The translations under genes were made by a program, and so were the position numbers. From positions 16,871,501 through 16,935,500 of the forward strand of contig NC_088310.1 of assembly GCF_910592395.1 (NCBI RefSeq): a stretch of 64,000 bases of DNA, written 5' to 3'. This DNA is from Lineus longissimus. Its lineage: Eukaryota > Nemertea > Pilidiophora > Heteronemertea > Lineidae. Below, piece by piece: positions 44,758 through 59,700 of the stretch (its first letter is position 1; each line of letters starts with the position of its first letter). Under the pieces are notes generated by a model. That model was not told the origin of the DNA, made no database searches, and saw nothing but the letters and a program-made list of their open reading frames with translations.

Positions 44758-47700
44758 ATGGCAGCACGCCAAACTAGACCTCCCCCACAGGTGAGTGATG
44801 CTGTCATTAATTACATCCAAAGTTTATCAGGGTTACACCTTAAAAAAAATTAACAAGAAAGTTGTTCTCAGACATGTATTACTATACAATTAAAATTGTT
44901 ATGTTCTTGGTCATTCAACTCTTGGATGTTCTCAAATAACGTCTGCTTTAATGCAAGTATCAATTCGTTTCTTGTACCCCCCCTCCTCAAGGGTAGTTAA
45001 GCTATCACCACTAATCTTTGCCGATGCTTGAGTAGTATTTATTTTTCCTTTAGTGAAAATTTGGCGAAGCTGGAAAGAATAAGGATGCTAGTGTGTCGAT
45101 GTCTTGTCGAACATACAGCCTTACCCAGTAAAATTAGTCCGGTTACTTTATATGATGGTGATAACTGATATATTGTTGATGGTGATGTCTTGACGAAAGA
45201 AAAAGTAGCATTGGTGAAAAAAGGGTGATGCTTGAGCCTTAAGATGTCGTTATAGGGTGATAAGGTGTCGTACCCTTGAGGAGGGGGGGTACAAGACACG
45301 AATTGATACTTGCATAAGTGAAGAGCAATTACCACCGCTTGTAATTACAGTAGAACCTCTCTATTAAGGACACCCTCGGGACTGACAAATGTTGTCCATA
45401 ATAAAGAGGTGTCCTGATTAGAGAGGCGAAATTGAATGGAAACTACCACTTTGGGACCAAAACAAGTGTCCTTAATAGAGAGGTGTCCCCTAAGGGAGGT
45501 TCCGCTATATATGAGACTTCTACTATTCTCTTATTCTTGGTGTTACACTGACTGCATGGTGGAGAGTTGGCATTCTGATATTCTTCAATATGCCACTCAA
45601 GGAATGTATCTCACAAAGCTCACTCTCTGCCTTTTACTTTTAGTTATGTATGATTTTGAAAATTGTTGATGATTTTTTTAATTCCATTTACGCTCGCAGA
45701 GGAGTGTGTTCAAGGTATGTTCAGATTTTTTGTCCGGCCTGTCTTTAATTTTGACATAGTCTTGAAACAGACACCGTGATTAGTCCTTGAATATACAGAA
45801 GAACCTGTCTATTAAAGGCACCCTCGGGACTGACAAGTGCTGTCCTTCATAGAGGTGTCCTGATTAGAGGTCTAATGGAATGGAAACCAGCAATTAGGGA
45901 CCAAAACTAGTGTCCATAATGGAGAGGTGTATGCTAAGGGAGGTTCCTCTGTACATGTATTGTCATAACACTTAGAAGATTGAATTGTAAAGATGTTTAG
46001 TATAATTCAATATACAATAATCATTTACAGTAATTTTGATTCAGCATATTAGAAGATCAGAAAGAATTTGGAATATGGCATTTATTTGGACTGTGCGAGT
46101 AGCTTCATGTACATATTGCCTTGTTGGCCACATTTATTTTGTATGTACAAATTACAAACATAAAGCAGTCTATGAGACAAAGTCCGAAATATTATCCAAA
46201 ATGCGTTCGCGCACTACGAGGAGAACTCGTGTGAAAAGAGCCTTCCAGAATCACATATTTATGGTCATAAACATAAATATGTCTGCTGCCACTTTTTTAG
46301 ACCATAGTTTTTAAATGGACTGTGCTGGTACTCAGTCAGTCACAGTAACGCCAGTTCTTATTAGGGATTAATATTCATAAATTGCTTCTTTTTGACGAGC
46401 TTTTGTCGCCTTAATATGCATAACTGTGATGATTGATGTTTCGTTCAGCCGAGTGGAGGTCGCGACCCGGCAATAGCCGACATGTCTAAAGAGGAGAAGG
46501 AAGAGATGCTGAACAGGAAGATGGAGGAGATCAAGAGAAAGAATGAAGCCATCAAAAAACGTTATGAGGTAAAGATAGGAGGTTGAAGATAATACCGTCT
46601 CATGGGGTGACTTTGAATGACAGGGTAACTTTGAAAATCCCTCAGTAGAATTGTTGTGGTGAGAAACATCTGTTGCCGGGCATTTGAAGTTACCCCACTG
46701 TTTAAAGTCGTCCCATGTGACGATATTAAGTTAAGATGTGGTCAGCTATATTCATAGCTTGAGGGCTTTGGCTTGATGGGTGATTTGTAATGTATTGAAT
46801 GAAGGATCAGACCAGAGAAAACCACGGCTGACAGTGACAGAGAGCGTTGCATCCCTCTCTGTCACTTCGGGATTGGCTATACAGGGATCGCGAACCCACG
46901 ATCTTCACGGTGACAGGCAGTGATGATAAGATCAAACATTGGTATTACCACTGCTCCACGCTGACAGGCCAAAGGGGCAGTGCTTCCCTGATCTAGTGGT
47001 ACATGTATCAGTCATTGGCTGCCATGCAGGTGAAGTGTGGTTGGTTTGAACTCAGTGTAGTGGGTTTGAACATTGACCTTGCCACTGCTTCACTGCAGCT
47101 TAAGCAAGGCCAGTCTGATCTAGTAGTACATGTATTGCAGTCATGGCTGGATTCAACCCAAGAGGTGTGAATTTGAGGATTGAGGAATTAGAATGTTCCT
47201 CATCTGTTCTTCATCCCTGTTTTCCAGGTCGGGTGAATTTGGAACTTACAATAATAACTTACGTATTGTCGAGGCAACTTGTTGTCCAAAGTTTATTTGA
47301 CAGAATATAGTAATTAATCTTTAAAATATTTATGAAATGCTGTGATTGTATTGTGAATACTGAGAGAGGATAGAAACAAAGAAAAAAATTAAAATAAAAA
47401 ATGTTGGAAAAGAGAGATTTCGTATGATCAAACAGAGAAACAAAAGTGATGTTGATTTTCTTGTTGCAGGAGGTTGAGGCAGATAAGCGATATGCCGAGG
47501 AACTGATGAAACAGCAAGGTCCGGTTGAGGGAGAGGAGGAACCCACCAAGCGGTCGCCCTCTGCCAGGAAGGAAATGAAGGTAACTAGTTTTCAGAGGCT
47601 GCCCCTTCCCTTCATGCCGATCCACCGTCGTTGTGCGGTTGGCGTTGTACGTATATCCATCCTTCATGACTTTAGGACTGATATTCACTGCCGATAAGTC

Positions 47701-50700
47701 AGCATGCTTCCCTTGAATTGTCTTAGACTTTTTAAAATTTTGAAAATGCCCCTCGCCCTTGGATCAAATTTGAAATATTGGTGTCTCTCTCGAAAGTCAC
47801 AAATTCAAATTTTTGAAATACCGATCCTGATGACAATACAGGCTTTATATGGCCTGAATAAATGTTCAGGGTGCTTCAATACCTTCTTAACTATCTTATT
47901 TGCGCCTTGCACTGTCAGCTTATTGTAACTTCTGCTGATAGGAAATGTAACTTTTATAAGGCAACTTATTCGAATTTGAATTTGTATCAGAATAAATCCT
48001 TGCGAATACTGAGTTTGTACCTGTCATCCCCATTTCCGAATTTTTATTGACAGGGCATTCTAAGTTTTGCTCTTATGCTAACTCTCGTCACATCGGACTG
48101 TGGGTTGAATCATCTAAGTAGATTTAGTGGATTTTTCCAGTTAGGTCATGCTTTGAGTTTCTGCCAGGATTGGTTGGGGAGCCAAAAACTTGTTTTTATC
48201 TTTCATTTTAGAACGACGTGTCTATATCAGTTCTCTAGCCAATTGTCATGATAAATGTCAACTAAAATATTCTCAATTCTCAGACTAAAAGCAACATCAT
48301 CTGGTATTAAGACACGTTTAATGATAATATGCAGAAAAGTTTTTTTTGTTCAATTTTCAAGTTACATAAAATGAAGCCACTGGAGGAGACGCAAAGAACC
48401 TGTTCATCATTTGTTCTCATTCTAGGGTCAAATCAACGAGGAGAGGAAGAAAAGGCCCCTGTCAATGGATGTGACTGAAGCCAAACCTTCAAGGATGTCA
48501 ACTGGCAGGGGAAGGAAGCTGGAAAGGATGGCCAAGGAGAAACTGAGGGCACCAGAGGTTGGTGCTATGAGACAAAATGAGGAACCCCAACTACGTCAGG
48601 AGCCTGTGCGCCGCAAGGAAAGGCCTAAAAGCGAAGGCTGGTTTGATCAGGAGAAGATCCAACAAGCGGGTCATCAGTATGAGCGATCTAATTCCGGTCA
48701 GCAGTATGACCATTCAAACTCTGACAGATCAAATCAGAGACATGACCGTGGTGCTGAGAATAGGTCTGATCGGTCTAATCCTAGAAATGAGCCAGGCTCT
48801 GGTCGCATTGGGTTTGATCGCGCGAATTCTAGGAATGAGCCCGGGTCTGGCCGCATCAATAATTCTCGGAATGAGCCTGGCTCGGGTCGTGTCGACAGGT
48901 CGAACTCGCGGAATAATGATCATCGGCATGAAAGACGGAATGCAGGGATGAGGAATGATCAGGAGGGTGCTGATAATCAAGCCAGGCATGATCCTCGAAG
49001 GAACGATAGAGAGGTATGAACACAATTTTAAGTGATTTTCCTTAAGTGATCAGAGGTGCTTTGTTAGGACAAGATTCCCAATCAAGGTGACAGTACTTCT
49101 AATATAGACTTTGATAATATTTGCAGCGAAGTGGTCGCTTTTGCGTGCTTCTGGTTTGATACTGAAGATGGTATGAATAGTTATGGTGAGAACCCTTCAT
49201 GGAGCATTTGAATCAGAACTGTGTCTCCGGTTCAGGTGGACGTGTATGTGTGAAACTTCTTGAGGTACTGTGTGTCTTGCCAAAGTGTCCACTGGGGCAT
49301 TTTTATATCTCGCACATCCATTAAAAGATGTCACAATTACTATTACAGTTCCATAGTTCACCACAAGACCGTCCTGGCCCTCCACACCAGAGAGGTGGCA
49401 TCCGTGAGCAAGAATCCGAACAAAATCCAGATGTAGGTATGATGGGGTCAAAGTAAAATGGTTTTTCAGTTAGAAATCTGAAAAGGAATGGCAGAAAAAG
49501 AGCAGTGTCTGAAAATCCTGTGTGCTGTTCCTTGTTTTGAATGGAAATGCATTGGCCGCTCGATGGCAGGACGATTGCTGTTAATAACCGAAAATTAGGG
49601 CAGGGTTATGGGACCCGCTAAAAATCTTCAGCTGAAACGATAGGATATGGAGAACACTTTGAGTTGCTGATGAATGGTTGCATCCAGGAAATGCCCATCA
49701 TAGCGCTTTGGCTGCAATACTAGACCACACCACCAGTTGTATTTTTCCGGAGACAGATTTAACTATTTCTCATCAAATTATCGGATCACCAAATTGCAGT
49801 ACATGTATATTCATTATATTTGTGTTCTTGGTATCAACTCCAGGGCCCTCCTCCTGATCCGACCTTCAACTTTTTGGCAGACAGGAGCCGGGATCCATCC
49901 AAGGCAGAATCGCGTGACGTTACAAGGAGACATCCTGGGAATTTTGGTGGAGTTAGTTTTGGAAATGTTCGGAAACAAATCCAGCATGAGAAACAAAGGG
50001 TAGGGCTCATGGTTGATTTTACAACGTATGATGTTTAGCATCTTTGGTTTTGTTATCTTCTCCTGTTCTGATGTCATTCAAACTGTTTATTTCGTGGACC
50101 CTAATCAGCTATTGAGTCGTGTTCCAAACGATGCTATCCGGTTATATATTACAAACATTTCCAAGTGTTCACTTTGGTCTATTTGACCAGTCAGCTTCAA
50201 GCTATTATATAAACAGAATGAGCAACAGAACTTAGAATGTTGCCGCAACCATTTTAAAAGTTTGTAGATAGCTTAAAGGGAGAATAAAGGGAGCAGCTAG
50301 GCAGGCAAGATAAAGTTACATAAAGTCACCAATAGGGGTCTTTCACATCTCACAGTACGTTGAAATCATTCATGCTTTTATGAGGAATATATATATAGTC
50401 CTGAATCTGACATGACCCAGGGCCCTACTGTGTATATTAGTCACCTGAAGATGGCCAAATTAGCCCCTCTGCTCCTGCCTATATTGTCCCTTTAAATCAG
50501 TAACAAGGCTTATATAATCTATTCTCTGCTTTCAAGCTTGGAAGAGGTGGCAGTCGTGGTCCCCCGCAATCCAAACTTGAGCTAACCATGAGAATGACTG
50601 GGAAGGAACGCGCCCAGTACCTGGACTGGAAGAGAGAGCGCCATGAGATCGACGAAAATAGGATCAGACGGCAGCAGGACCAGGAGGGGGAGTGGCGCAG

Positions 50701-53700
50701 GGAGTGGGACCATGACAAGCTCGAGCAGCAGGGGTAAGCCACAATTGATGATAGATTACACTCTACTTGGAACACGTCCCTGTTATTTTGGTATCTACGG
50801 ACTAAGAATTGCAAAAATAAGAACAGACGTAAGGTTTCCCACGCCTTTAACTTCTTGAATCCCAAAACTTGAAAATCCCAAGATCCCAGGGTGGTCAAAA
50901 TTGCGAAATTGGGTCTGACTTTCACGATGCATAGCGCCCGCATACAACCGCCAAAGTCTGGTTCCGAGGCGCCATCTACCCAGGCATGCTCCAACTGACC
51001 CTACTGTACATCAAACACGCTAAAACAAGCAATAAACTGGGGTCCCAGCTCAAGAGAATAAAAATATCACTGAGACCGACCTGTCAGTCGTTCGGAAAAA
51101 ACGTTATTTCAAAATGACTGACAGGTCGGTCACCGGGATTCAAGAGGTTAAAGACACCGATTTTATTCCCAATATTTGTCACTTCTGTCCTTTTTTTGGA
51201 CTCGGTAAACAGGACACCAAACATTCAAAGTTCAGGGCCACTTCAAGAACAAGACCAACCGTGTTATCAATATTACTTGTTTTGAAACGCACTATCCTTT
51301 CAGCTAAGATGATCTGGCCGAGAGGGAATCACTAAGCCAATAAACCCAAGTGGTGTCTAACCATAGTGGCACGTAAAAAGCGCACATCTAACTTTAAAGG
51401 AGGAATACTTCCTCGAAAGTAACATCGCCATAGTGCAGAGCAGACACTGAAAAGGATTCTAAGATGATCACCTTGTTATTGTCCTGGGTGGTCTTATTAC
51501 TGAGGTGGTCCTCTTACTGAGGTTCTATTCTACTCGTACTGTAATATTTCTAAACTCATATCTTTTCAGTAGGAAGACGGAGCCAGCTCGACGACCAGGT
51601 ACTGTAGACTTACATGACTTATCTGACCTAGATAGTGGGAGGTCTGAATTATAGAACTTTTTTATTGAAATATTGGACTTACAATGTCCTAAAAAGAACT
51701 TTCTTGAAATATTGGACTTTCGATGGCCAAAATGGGTGCTTTTGTTGAAAAGATACTTGACCCATATCAATTGAAGTATACTTTGAACCACATGCATTTA
51801 GCCTAATTGGGAATAACTGCCAAAAATGACCAGTGTTCAACATCAATTGAATCAGATACTGCCATTACTGTAGATGATACGTAATATAGCCATTAGATAC
51901 TGCCATTACTGTAGATGATACCACATAATATAGTGTAGTTTGTTGAATGTTGTAATTTGTTCAATGCATACATTGAAAATTCAATCTGGCCTCGTAAAAA
52001 ATGTGTATAACAACTCTGAAATTGAAAGATAACTTTTGAGACACCAGTTACATGTAATGTACAATGTACAATTACATGTAATATACAATTACATGTAATG
52101 TACAATTACATGTAACGTATTGAATTTTGCTGAAGTTATTACATGTACCTCTGGCATTCGCCATATTCATGAAGTATTGTTGTATTCATGCATCTGTATG
52201 CGATAATGTGTTTGATTAATTTGCATAATTAGACTTTTAGTTTTAGTTTCACTTCCGGCTTTTTGTTGGTGTTTGTCCTGCTGTGAAATGTCCTAAATGC
52301 GTTCATACACTTCCAGAGCTGTTCACGTCACAATTTCTGCCTTGTGGCAAGATTTCCACAGGCATTTTACATATTTATACCAACAATAACACGGTCCCAC
52401 TATCAGCCAAAGTCTAGTGCTACTGTGTGTTACTCACGTGACCAAAGCAAAAATCGCAGGTGTACAGAGGCCTTTAGAGCAACTTACATGTGTGTCACTC
52501 TGAAAGGTGTTGTTGCTTGGGGATGCCAACCTATCAGTATTTTCAATATTTAGTTGTGAAATATGAAAAAAATGTAGCAAAATAAGCAGTGAAAGCTACC
52601 TAAACTGAGGTGAAACTACAGTGACTCCATTTTGCCAGTCTTAAGAAAAACGAGAACCCTTTTAAACGCCAAAATATATTGTTCAGTGGCCATGCAGACC
52701 AAAGGTGACAATGTCTTCTCAGTAACACTAACCATTTTACGGTTTTTGGAGAAGGTTTGGTGCCTCTTACTAGATTGGCAAAAAGGAGTCTCTTCAGTTT
52801 CACCTTAGAAATCCATTAGGAATACTGGATGTCACTTGCAAAAATACTGGGAAGTGCTATAATTTGGTTTAAAAAAAATGAAAAAAGGAAGCTTTGTGCA
52901 AAAGGTTCCAGAGATATTTTTCCGTGATGGTTGGTTGCTGTTTGTTGTACATCCCCTTGGTTGCACCCCTCCTTCAATACACCGGGAGACAGGCAGTAGA
53001 CCTATTTCTATCCATACTACACACTCTTCTTTTCTAAAAGTGCATCCTGAGTTGTACGGAATTTCACATAATCGGGATTTTGAGTCAAATTGATGTAAAT
53101 ATCAAAATATATAAAACAGAGGGTGCAACTTTGTCTAGTCATTTTTAGCTCAGCTGACAAAGTCAGCGGAGCTAGTAGAATAGCTGTTCAAATGGTGTCC
53201 GTCCTGCAATCCATCCATCCATCTAGGGACCCATCTGTGGACAAAATTGGACATTTCTGATTGGGAAGGCCTAGCCACTTCGTTGACGGTGCTAAATTAG
53301 GAGTTGCCCAAGGTGAACTCAAAACACGAAAAATCAGCGCGATCCGACCTGTATTAAGAGAATGAGGTCATTTCGCGTTTAGATTTCTTTCCCTTTGTAC
53401 CTCGGTCCACAGAGCAAATATTGTTTTCAAATGTGGCTGAATATTTTTAAATATTTTTTCATTTTTTACTTTTAATGGAATTAATATAGTTTTCACCGCC
53501 AGTTGGCGCTGCAGGCACATTGACTGAATTTTGGCGATTTCAAATTTGGCGGTGGCTCAACTTTTTGCAAGCAGTGCCGCTGATTGGCCGATCGATAGAA
53601 GAGATGCCACCATTTAAAAATGGCGGTAGTCGCTGCTTCAATGAAGAGGAGTGAACTTTCTCATGTTCAATCGGTTGATACTCTTTTAATCAACATGACC

Positions 53701-56700
53701 ATGTACCTGAAATTTGTTTAGGTACTGAAAAGAGTCTATATAATTCAGATTTATCGATAGTTTTTTATAATATTGCGGAAATTTTGTGCACAAATTAGCG
53801 AAAGTTGGTGCTCGTCTCATGTCATTTTAGAGCGAGAAATTTGTTTCCGTCGATCTCTACCACTGAAAAATCGCTTGCATAGCTTCGAATTTTTGTGAAA
53901 ATAAGTATCTGAACTTGGTTTCAAATAGTCTAGAGAGTTACCTTTGTGGTGATACATATGGTATGTGATAAATATTTGTGGAATTTGTGAAATTCGGTTT
54001 TCAAACGTGCCGATGATGCAAGCGATCTCGCGTGAATTTTGCAAGTCCTGATATGTCGACCGGGTGTCAAAAATCACTCGCCTAAATTCAATTCAAAGAT
54101 CAAAAATAATATCTGAACTTAGTTTCAAATAGCCTACGCAATTATCATTTCGGTGATATATAATGCATGCATGTAATAATTGATTAATCTGCCTAAAACG
54201 CGCTATTAAAACGGCGAAAGATCGTGATATTCTGATAAACACTCTGGTGGCGGTCGCACTAAATAACGACCGGTAGGGCCCGGCGTCTGGCGGAGAAAAA
54301 AAGGTTGCGCCCGGAGGTTGAAACGGGATTTTTATGCACTTTTAACTGTATATATATGTTGTTTGGATGTATTTCTAACAGTTCTGTAACTTTGATGACC
54401 AAGCTTGCGCCCAAAGTTGGTAAAATTGATGCTTGTTTATGGACTGCGCTAGCGACCGGAGAATTCGCCGTCGGCCATTTTGGCTACGGTCCCTGAGTTG
54501 TTGTGGTTGGCAATTTTGCAACAAATTTCGCCATTTACGTTTGTTTACAATTATTTTGAAAGTCACATTATGACATCGTAGTATGAATTCCACTGCAGTT
54601 TCGTTACGCAGCAATGCTCATGTTTTTGGTTTGCAATCCTGTACTGTCTGTACACTGCGCTGTGCATGGCTGTACTGTAGCTGTAAAAAAGACAAAAACC
54701 ATAGCCTAGCCCTATAAGGCTGTAGGACAGGCTTAGAGTATAACTCAACAGGCCCTCATGATTCATTTGATGGACACCTTATTTGATAGTACCTCATCAT
54801 TAAGTCCACTAGATCCTGTTCTGTCACATGTCGTAGACGATAGACAATTTTCAAAATGTAGTACACCACTCGCTCATCTTTAAGCCCAGCTCTCGGCTCA
54901 CATCATGTGGGCACGGTTGGCTGTTGAGTGTTATGGTTCAGTCTGTGAGACTAATTTAAAGAGGTTACACTTTTATTTTGAATTGGAAAACAGCCCACAG
55001 GACTGACTTTTCACTGAGTAATAAGTGTGCCCTTCGAAGGTTAAGTCTCTTTCTGGATTTGTTTCCATGGATGCCTTGTTCAGGATATCATCTGACCGAT
55101 GCCTGATCAAGCACAGACTGTATCCGGTGGTGTACATTTCCCCGTCTATGTCACCCTTTTTTATTCAGTCAGTGTTAATTTCTCTTCTCTTTTTTTACAG
55201 ATTAACTGTTGTTGGTTATTGCAAGAGGAGTCGTTGGCACATTTCAAGTCCAGGAAAGCACTTGCTGTTCCCACATTCAGAGTTAGGTGTGCTTACTCGT
55301 TTTACTGCTTTCCATTCCCGGAGAGCGTTATCAAATATCTGCCGCAAGGCAACAAATATCTGCCGCAAGGCGCTTCAAATATCTGCCGAAAGGCATCAAA
55401 TATCTGCCGCACCAATAAAGTTCATTTTGTTAACCAACTCTTTATCTTCTTTTCTTCACATACAAAAAAGACCGTCCCAAACATTTGGCTGCATCCACTT
55501 CATCAATGTCCAGACAACAGTCGGTTCATTTGACCATTGTAAAGCACCAGGCCCCACCTCACAAAATACACTGTAATAATTATGTACCTTGTGTCCATGT
55601 GCATGTTATTAGTTCCACCTACGCTGCATGAAGACAAGGACTCCACTCTTTGACATCACGTACCACACAACTCCTTGACGTCATCACACACCCAACTACT
55701 GCAACGGCAATAGAAATGACTTTACGTCATAATAGCAGGGTGACGTCAACTCAGTACTTCAGCATGCACTGATATAGCAAGAAGGTCTTTCGCATCAGCA
55801 CTTCTGCGTGCTAGACGTTATAGCTTCACGTTGCCTCATAATAACGGTACCGACACACACTTGGCCCTTGCCTTCACCTAGCCATTTCAGCTGAGCGCCA
55901 GGCCCTTGGGCCTCTTGTTAAAAAATCTTCATGAAGATTTCGGACACAGACCCATCACATCACACCTTCTGGAAACGTAAATATCTGAGATTTATACTGA
56001 GTGTCATCTAGGGCTAGGAAAGTCCCTTTTTCAGTGGACAGTCGCTTATGATGGACTCACTCGGCCAATTTATTCAGTTGGGGCCCAACCATAGTGGCAA
56101 ACAACAAACAGTCTTATTATGCAAAGGCAGAAAGGGTAGATATAACTGTACATAAACACTGAATAGTTTGCTTGTTTTTATGTTATTTTTTTGGCAATTA
56201 CAGTTGATCATGAAAGATATACATTTGTAGCTAAGAAAAAGAAAATATATTGAAATTACTGTTTAATTCATGGACGGTTGTCAAAATGCTATGGGTGAAT
56301 TAATGGTTGCAATTTCAAGAAACTACAGAATATAAAGACTGCTGCAAATAATTCTTTGTTGACATCACTGAAAGAGAAAGCAAAACCAAAGACAAATGCT
56401 AAAGGGCAGATGCACTATGGATGTGGGACAGTTTCTAGCTTCATCCTGTTTCCGTGGTTACTTTAAATGATCAAGTCCTCGCGTAATTGTGCACGTTAAA
56501 TTTTTCTCTGATCCTCCGAGAATTTTTCAGTTTTTTTCAGCATGAACCCCCTTCTGAGATCTCTTACTGAAATGAACACTTCCTATTTACTTCAATTGTT
56601 TTACTTTTTACTTCACTTTCTTTTGTTTTTGCTTTATTTCAGTTCATACAATGTAGCTTGCGATGTTCCCAGAAAAAACCATGATGAATGTTTGTGCATA

Positions 56701-59700
56701 TTGTTGTGTTACTATTGACCAGACAGTGCATGTGAACTAAATCTCTGAAATGAAGATTTTTGAATTGAAGAACAATAATTGTGGCCTGATTCTTGTACAC
56801 GTACTGGTTTGTGTGCAATCATTGATAACCATCAAAAGTTACTGGACTAGGTATGAGATTGAGTATGTCAGAATGTTACCCAAGCCTGACTAACCAGTAT
56901 CTGTTAAAGGAAAACTATAATGAAATGCTTATAAAAATGGGGAGTTTTGAACGGCCCGGTTAAAGCTTAAGGCGGGAATAAGCTTCCATTGATAAATCTT
57001 AGCAGTTTCTAGTTCCCTCAGGGAGTTGTTTTTGCGAGCTGGGCATTAGGGTAACATTGCATAACATTACTGGCTCCAGCCAATGAGCTGCATGAGAAGT
57101 AATCGTCAATTTAGTTACTTTTGCCATGTTCAGCTAGTCTAAAGAAAGACTTGTGCCACGACTGGATCTCTTTAAAAGGGGATACGAGGATACTTATATG
57201 TTGGACTTTGTGCCTTGGTTGGCCTTCTTGATTTACTCCGAGGTCTCACAGTATAGTATAAGTCACGCTTCTGTTTTATGAACATATTCACCTTGTACCC
57301 AGTTGACTTCAAATTTATAGTCTCGCAGAGTTTGAAACCTGTATTGCGAGGTGTACGGGAACCTGTTCTTCTGGCTGCTGTGGGTCACAGTTGTTTGACC
57401 TCGAGATTTATAAATGCTTCATTTAAAATTAACAATTAGAAGGAGATTGACCAATAGAACATTAGAGTTTCAGTTTTTACCATACTCTAAAACTCCCAAG
57501 TAAAAAACATTATCATACCTCATTAGTATGTGAGCCAATCACATCACGTCATTCAGAGTCACGTGGGGTAAAATAATTTTGGTATTTCATGGCATTATTC
57601 TACCAATGGTGTCATCGATGACGTGGAGTGGAAATAGCGGCTCTCGACCGAATTTATTATGTTGCAGTAATTGAAACAGGTATTCAGTATTCAGGTACAA
57701 AGCCTTGGGAATAATGTTTTAACCTGACAAATACAAATAATTTCCAATATTTTATACCTGGAAATGAAAGAACTGAATATATCTGTCAATCCAGAACTAA
57801 AAGGAATGTCTGTGGGTTGATAGATCTGATTTTGTGTGTTTCCAATCTTACTCCCAATTTCAGAATGTTCTTTTTCGAAAAAGTGTAAAGAATGATTAGT
57901 TTCCTCATCATCGCGTTTGGATTTCAGAATTTTTGCCTTTCATCTGCTCCCTATGAGTAGGGGGCACTAGCGAAGGAATTTTTTCTGGATGTGGTGTTGG
58001 GGCTTCTCCGAGCATGTGATTTTCCTTGGCACCTTCTTTATTTCAAGTATCGTACACATCCCCCAGGTGCGTTTTGTTGGTTGATGGCGATCTTAACATT
58101 ATTTGAATGGAATAGGTATTGGTGTTCTGCATGCCCCCATCCTGTAAATCTCTCAGGAAATCTGGACCTGATGAACAACACAATTCAACCTCTGAGATTT
58201 GTCAAACTACCAAATTTCATTTGCACAGTGTCAGTGACAATAAGTACAAGACCTCGTAAATGAATTTTCTTTTTTAATTAAAAAAATTTTTATTCATAAA
58301 TGCTGAATAAAGATGCCGTGCATTACCTTTCCATTTCTTGCGGACCTGATTTTAAAATTTTGAGACAAATTGCTGGTGATAAGAAGTCAAATAAGAGGAA
58401 TGACCATGTGTGGCCTTCTTAATCTAGTAGCTGTATGAACCAGAAACAAAAATTTAATGACAGCATGAATACGAAAGTGGTTTATTCTTATATTCAACTA
58501 ACAACAGAAAGTTTAGTTTTTGAACTAACTGGAATCTGTACGATTTATTTTTTCAATGAAATTTTAACTAATGGCATGGATTCACTAAAACAAAGATGAA
58601 ATATTAAACTTTTGATGTAATAGGTCTTTTGTTATTGCCTCAAGCTGGTCGGATTGGCAGTGGACGGTTTGTTGCAGTGGCAACCCATGATGTCCGCCAG
58701 AGAGGGGAAACGTCACAGAAAGGTATATATTTGGTTTGAATCCTGCTTCTAGGCATTGTTTATCACTTCTTATTCTCAATTAGAATATGACTTGTGGATA
58801 CCTAGATTAGTCTGCTTTATGAAAGTGTGGTGAGCATGTGCCCAGGAGATGAGCTTCCTCTTTTTGGAGTGACTTTTACTTTAGGCATTTCAGGACTATG
58901 ACAAAAATTGTTATGATAGGACATGTACAAAATGTAGGAAGGATAAACTTGGGAAAAAGCAAAAATTATTCCCTGCTCTCTACATGCATGTGGGGATTTC
59001 AGATTTGATAATCAATGAAAGAAAATAAGTCAATTTTTGACTTTTGAATTTTTGCTCATGTCTCAAAACTTGTGATCTGAATTTCTAATATGAAGTCGAC
59101 TTAAACAATCTGAAATTATTTACCATTTTGACATCATCAACAGCATGTCGGGCTAAAGCGACTCATATTTTATGAGCGTCCACTTGCCATACCAGGTTCT
59201 TGATTCAAGTAACAGGTGATTTGCTTTTCTTTGCTGCCTGAACAGTTTTTTGTCATAAGTCATAAAATCAATCTGCTCTAATGTTTTAGTAGTCTGCTGT
59301 ATTTGTGGAAAATCAGATATTTTAGGTTGGAGACATATGATGGCCAGATGCGGGATGTAGAACGTGGTGATGGTTTCTTAAAAACATTGCATGCCTGGTG
59401 TTATGACATCTGAATGCATTTCCACTTGTAGATGGGAGGGGGGAGGGGGTCTATTTAATGCCCCATCTTAGATTAACTTTTATAAACACTATTACATGTC
59501 AATGTCTCCAGTTAGAAAAGTAAACTTTTGGAAGTGCTTACTATACCAACATGCAGAAACTGCAGTCATCCCCCTTTTTGTGCACCTGTCAACGAAATCT
59601 AAGAGTTTAACCTCTGTGACCTTGAAAAGTAGGTCAAATCAAAAACAGGGGTTACACCACCATAAGCATTTCTACAACCATTTGTTTCAAAATGGCAAAA

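Noticed and set aside
50497-50994. Minus-strand 165-codon frame at 50.5-51.0 kb
   Set aside because: It is antisense to CCDC9 exon 7, which has clear homology on the plus strand.
54305-55576. Small open frames at 54.3-55.6 kb as host genes
   Set aside because: There is no splice context or recognisable protein content; part is a short tandem repeat (55334-55415), all inside CCDC9 intron 8.
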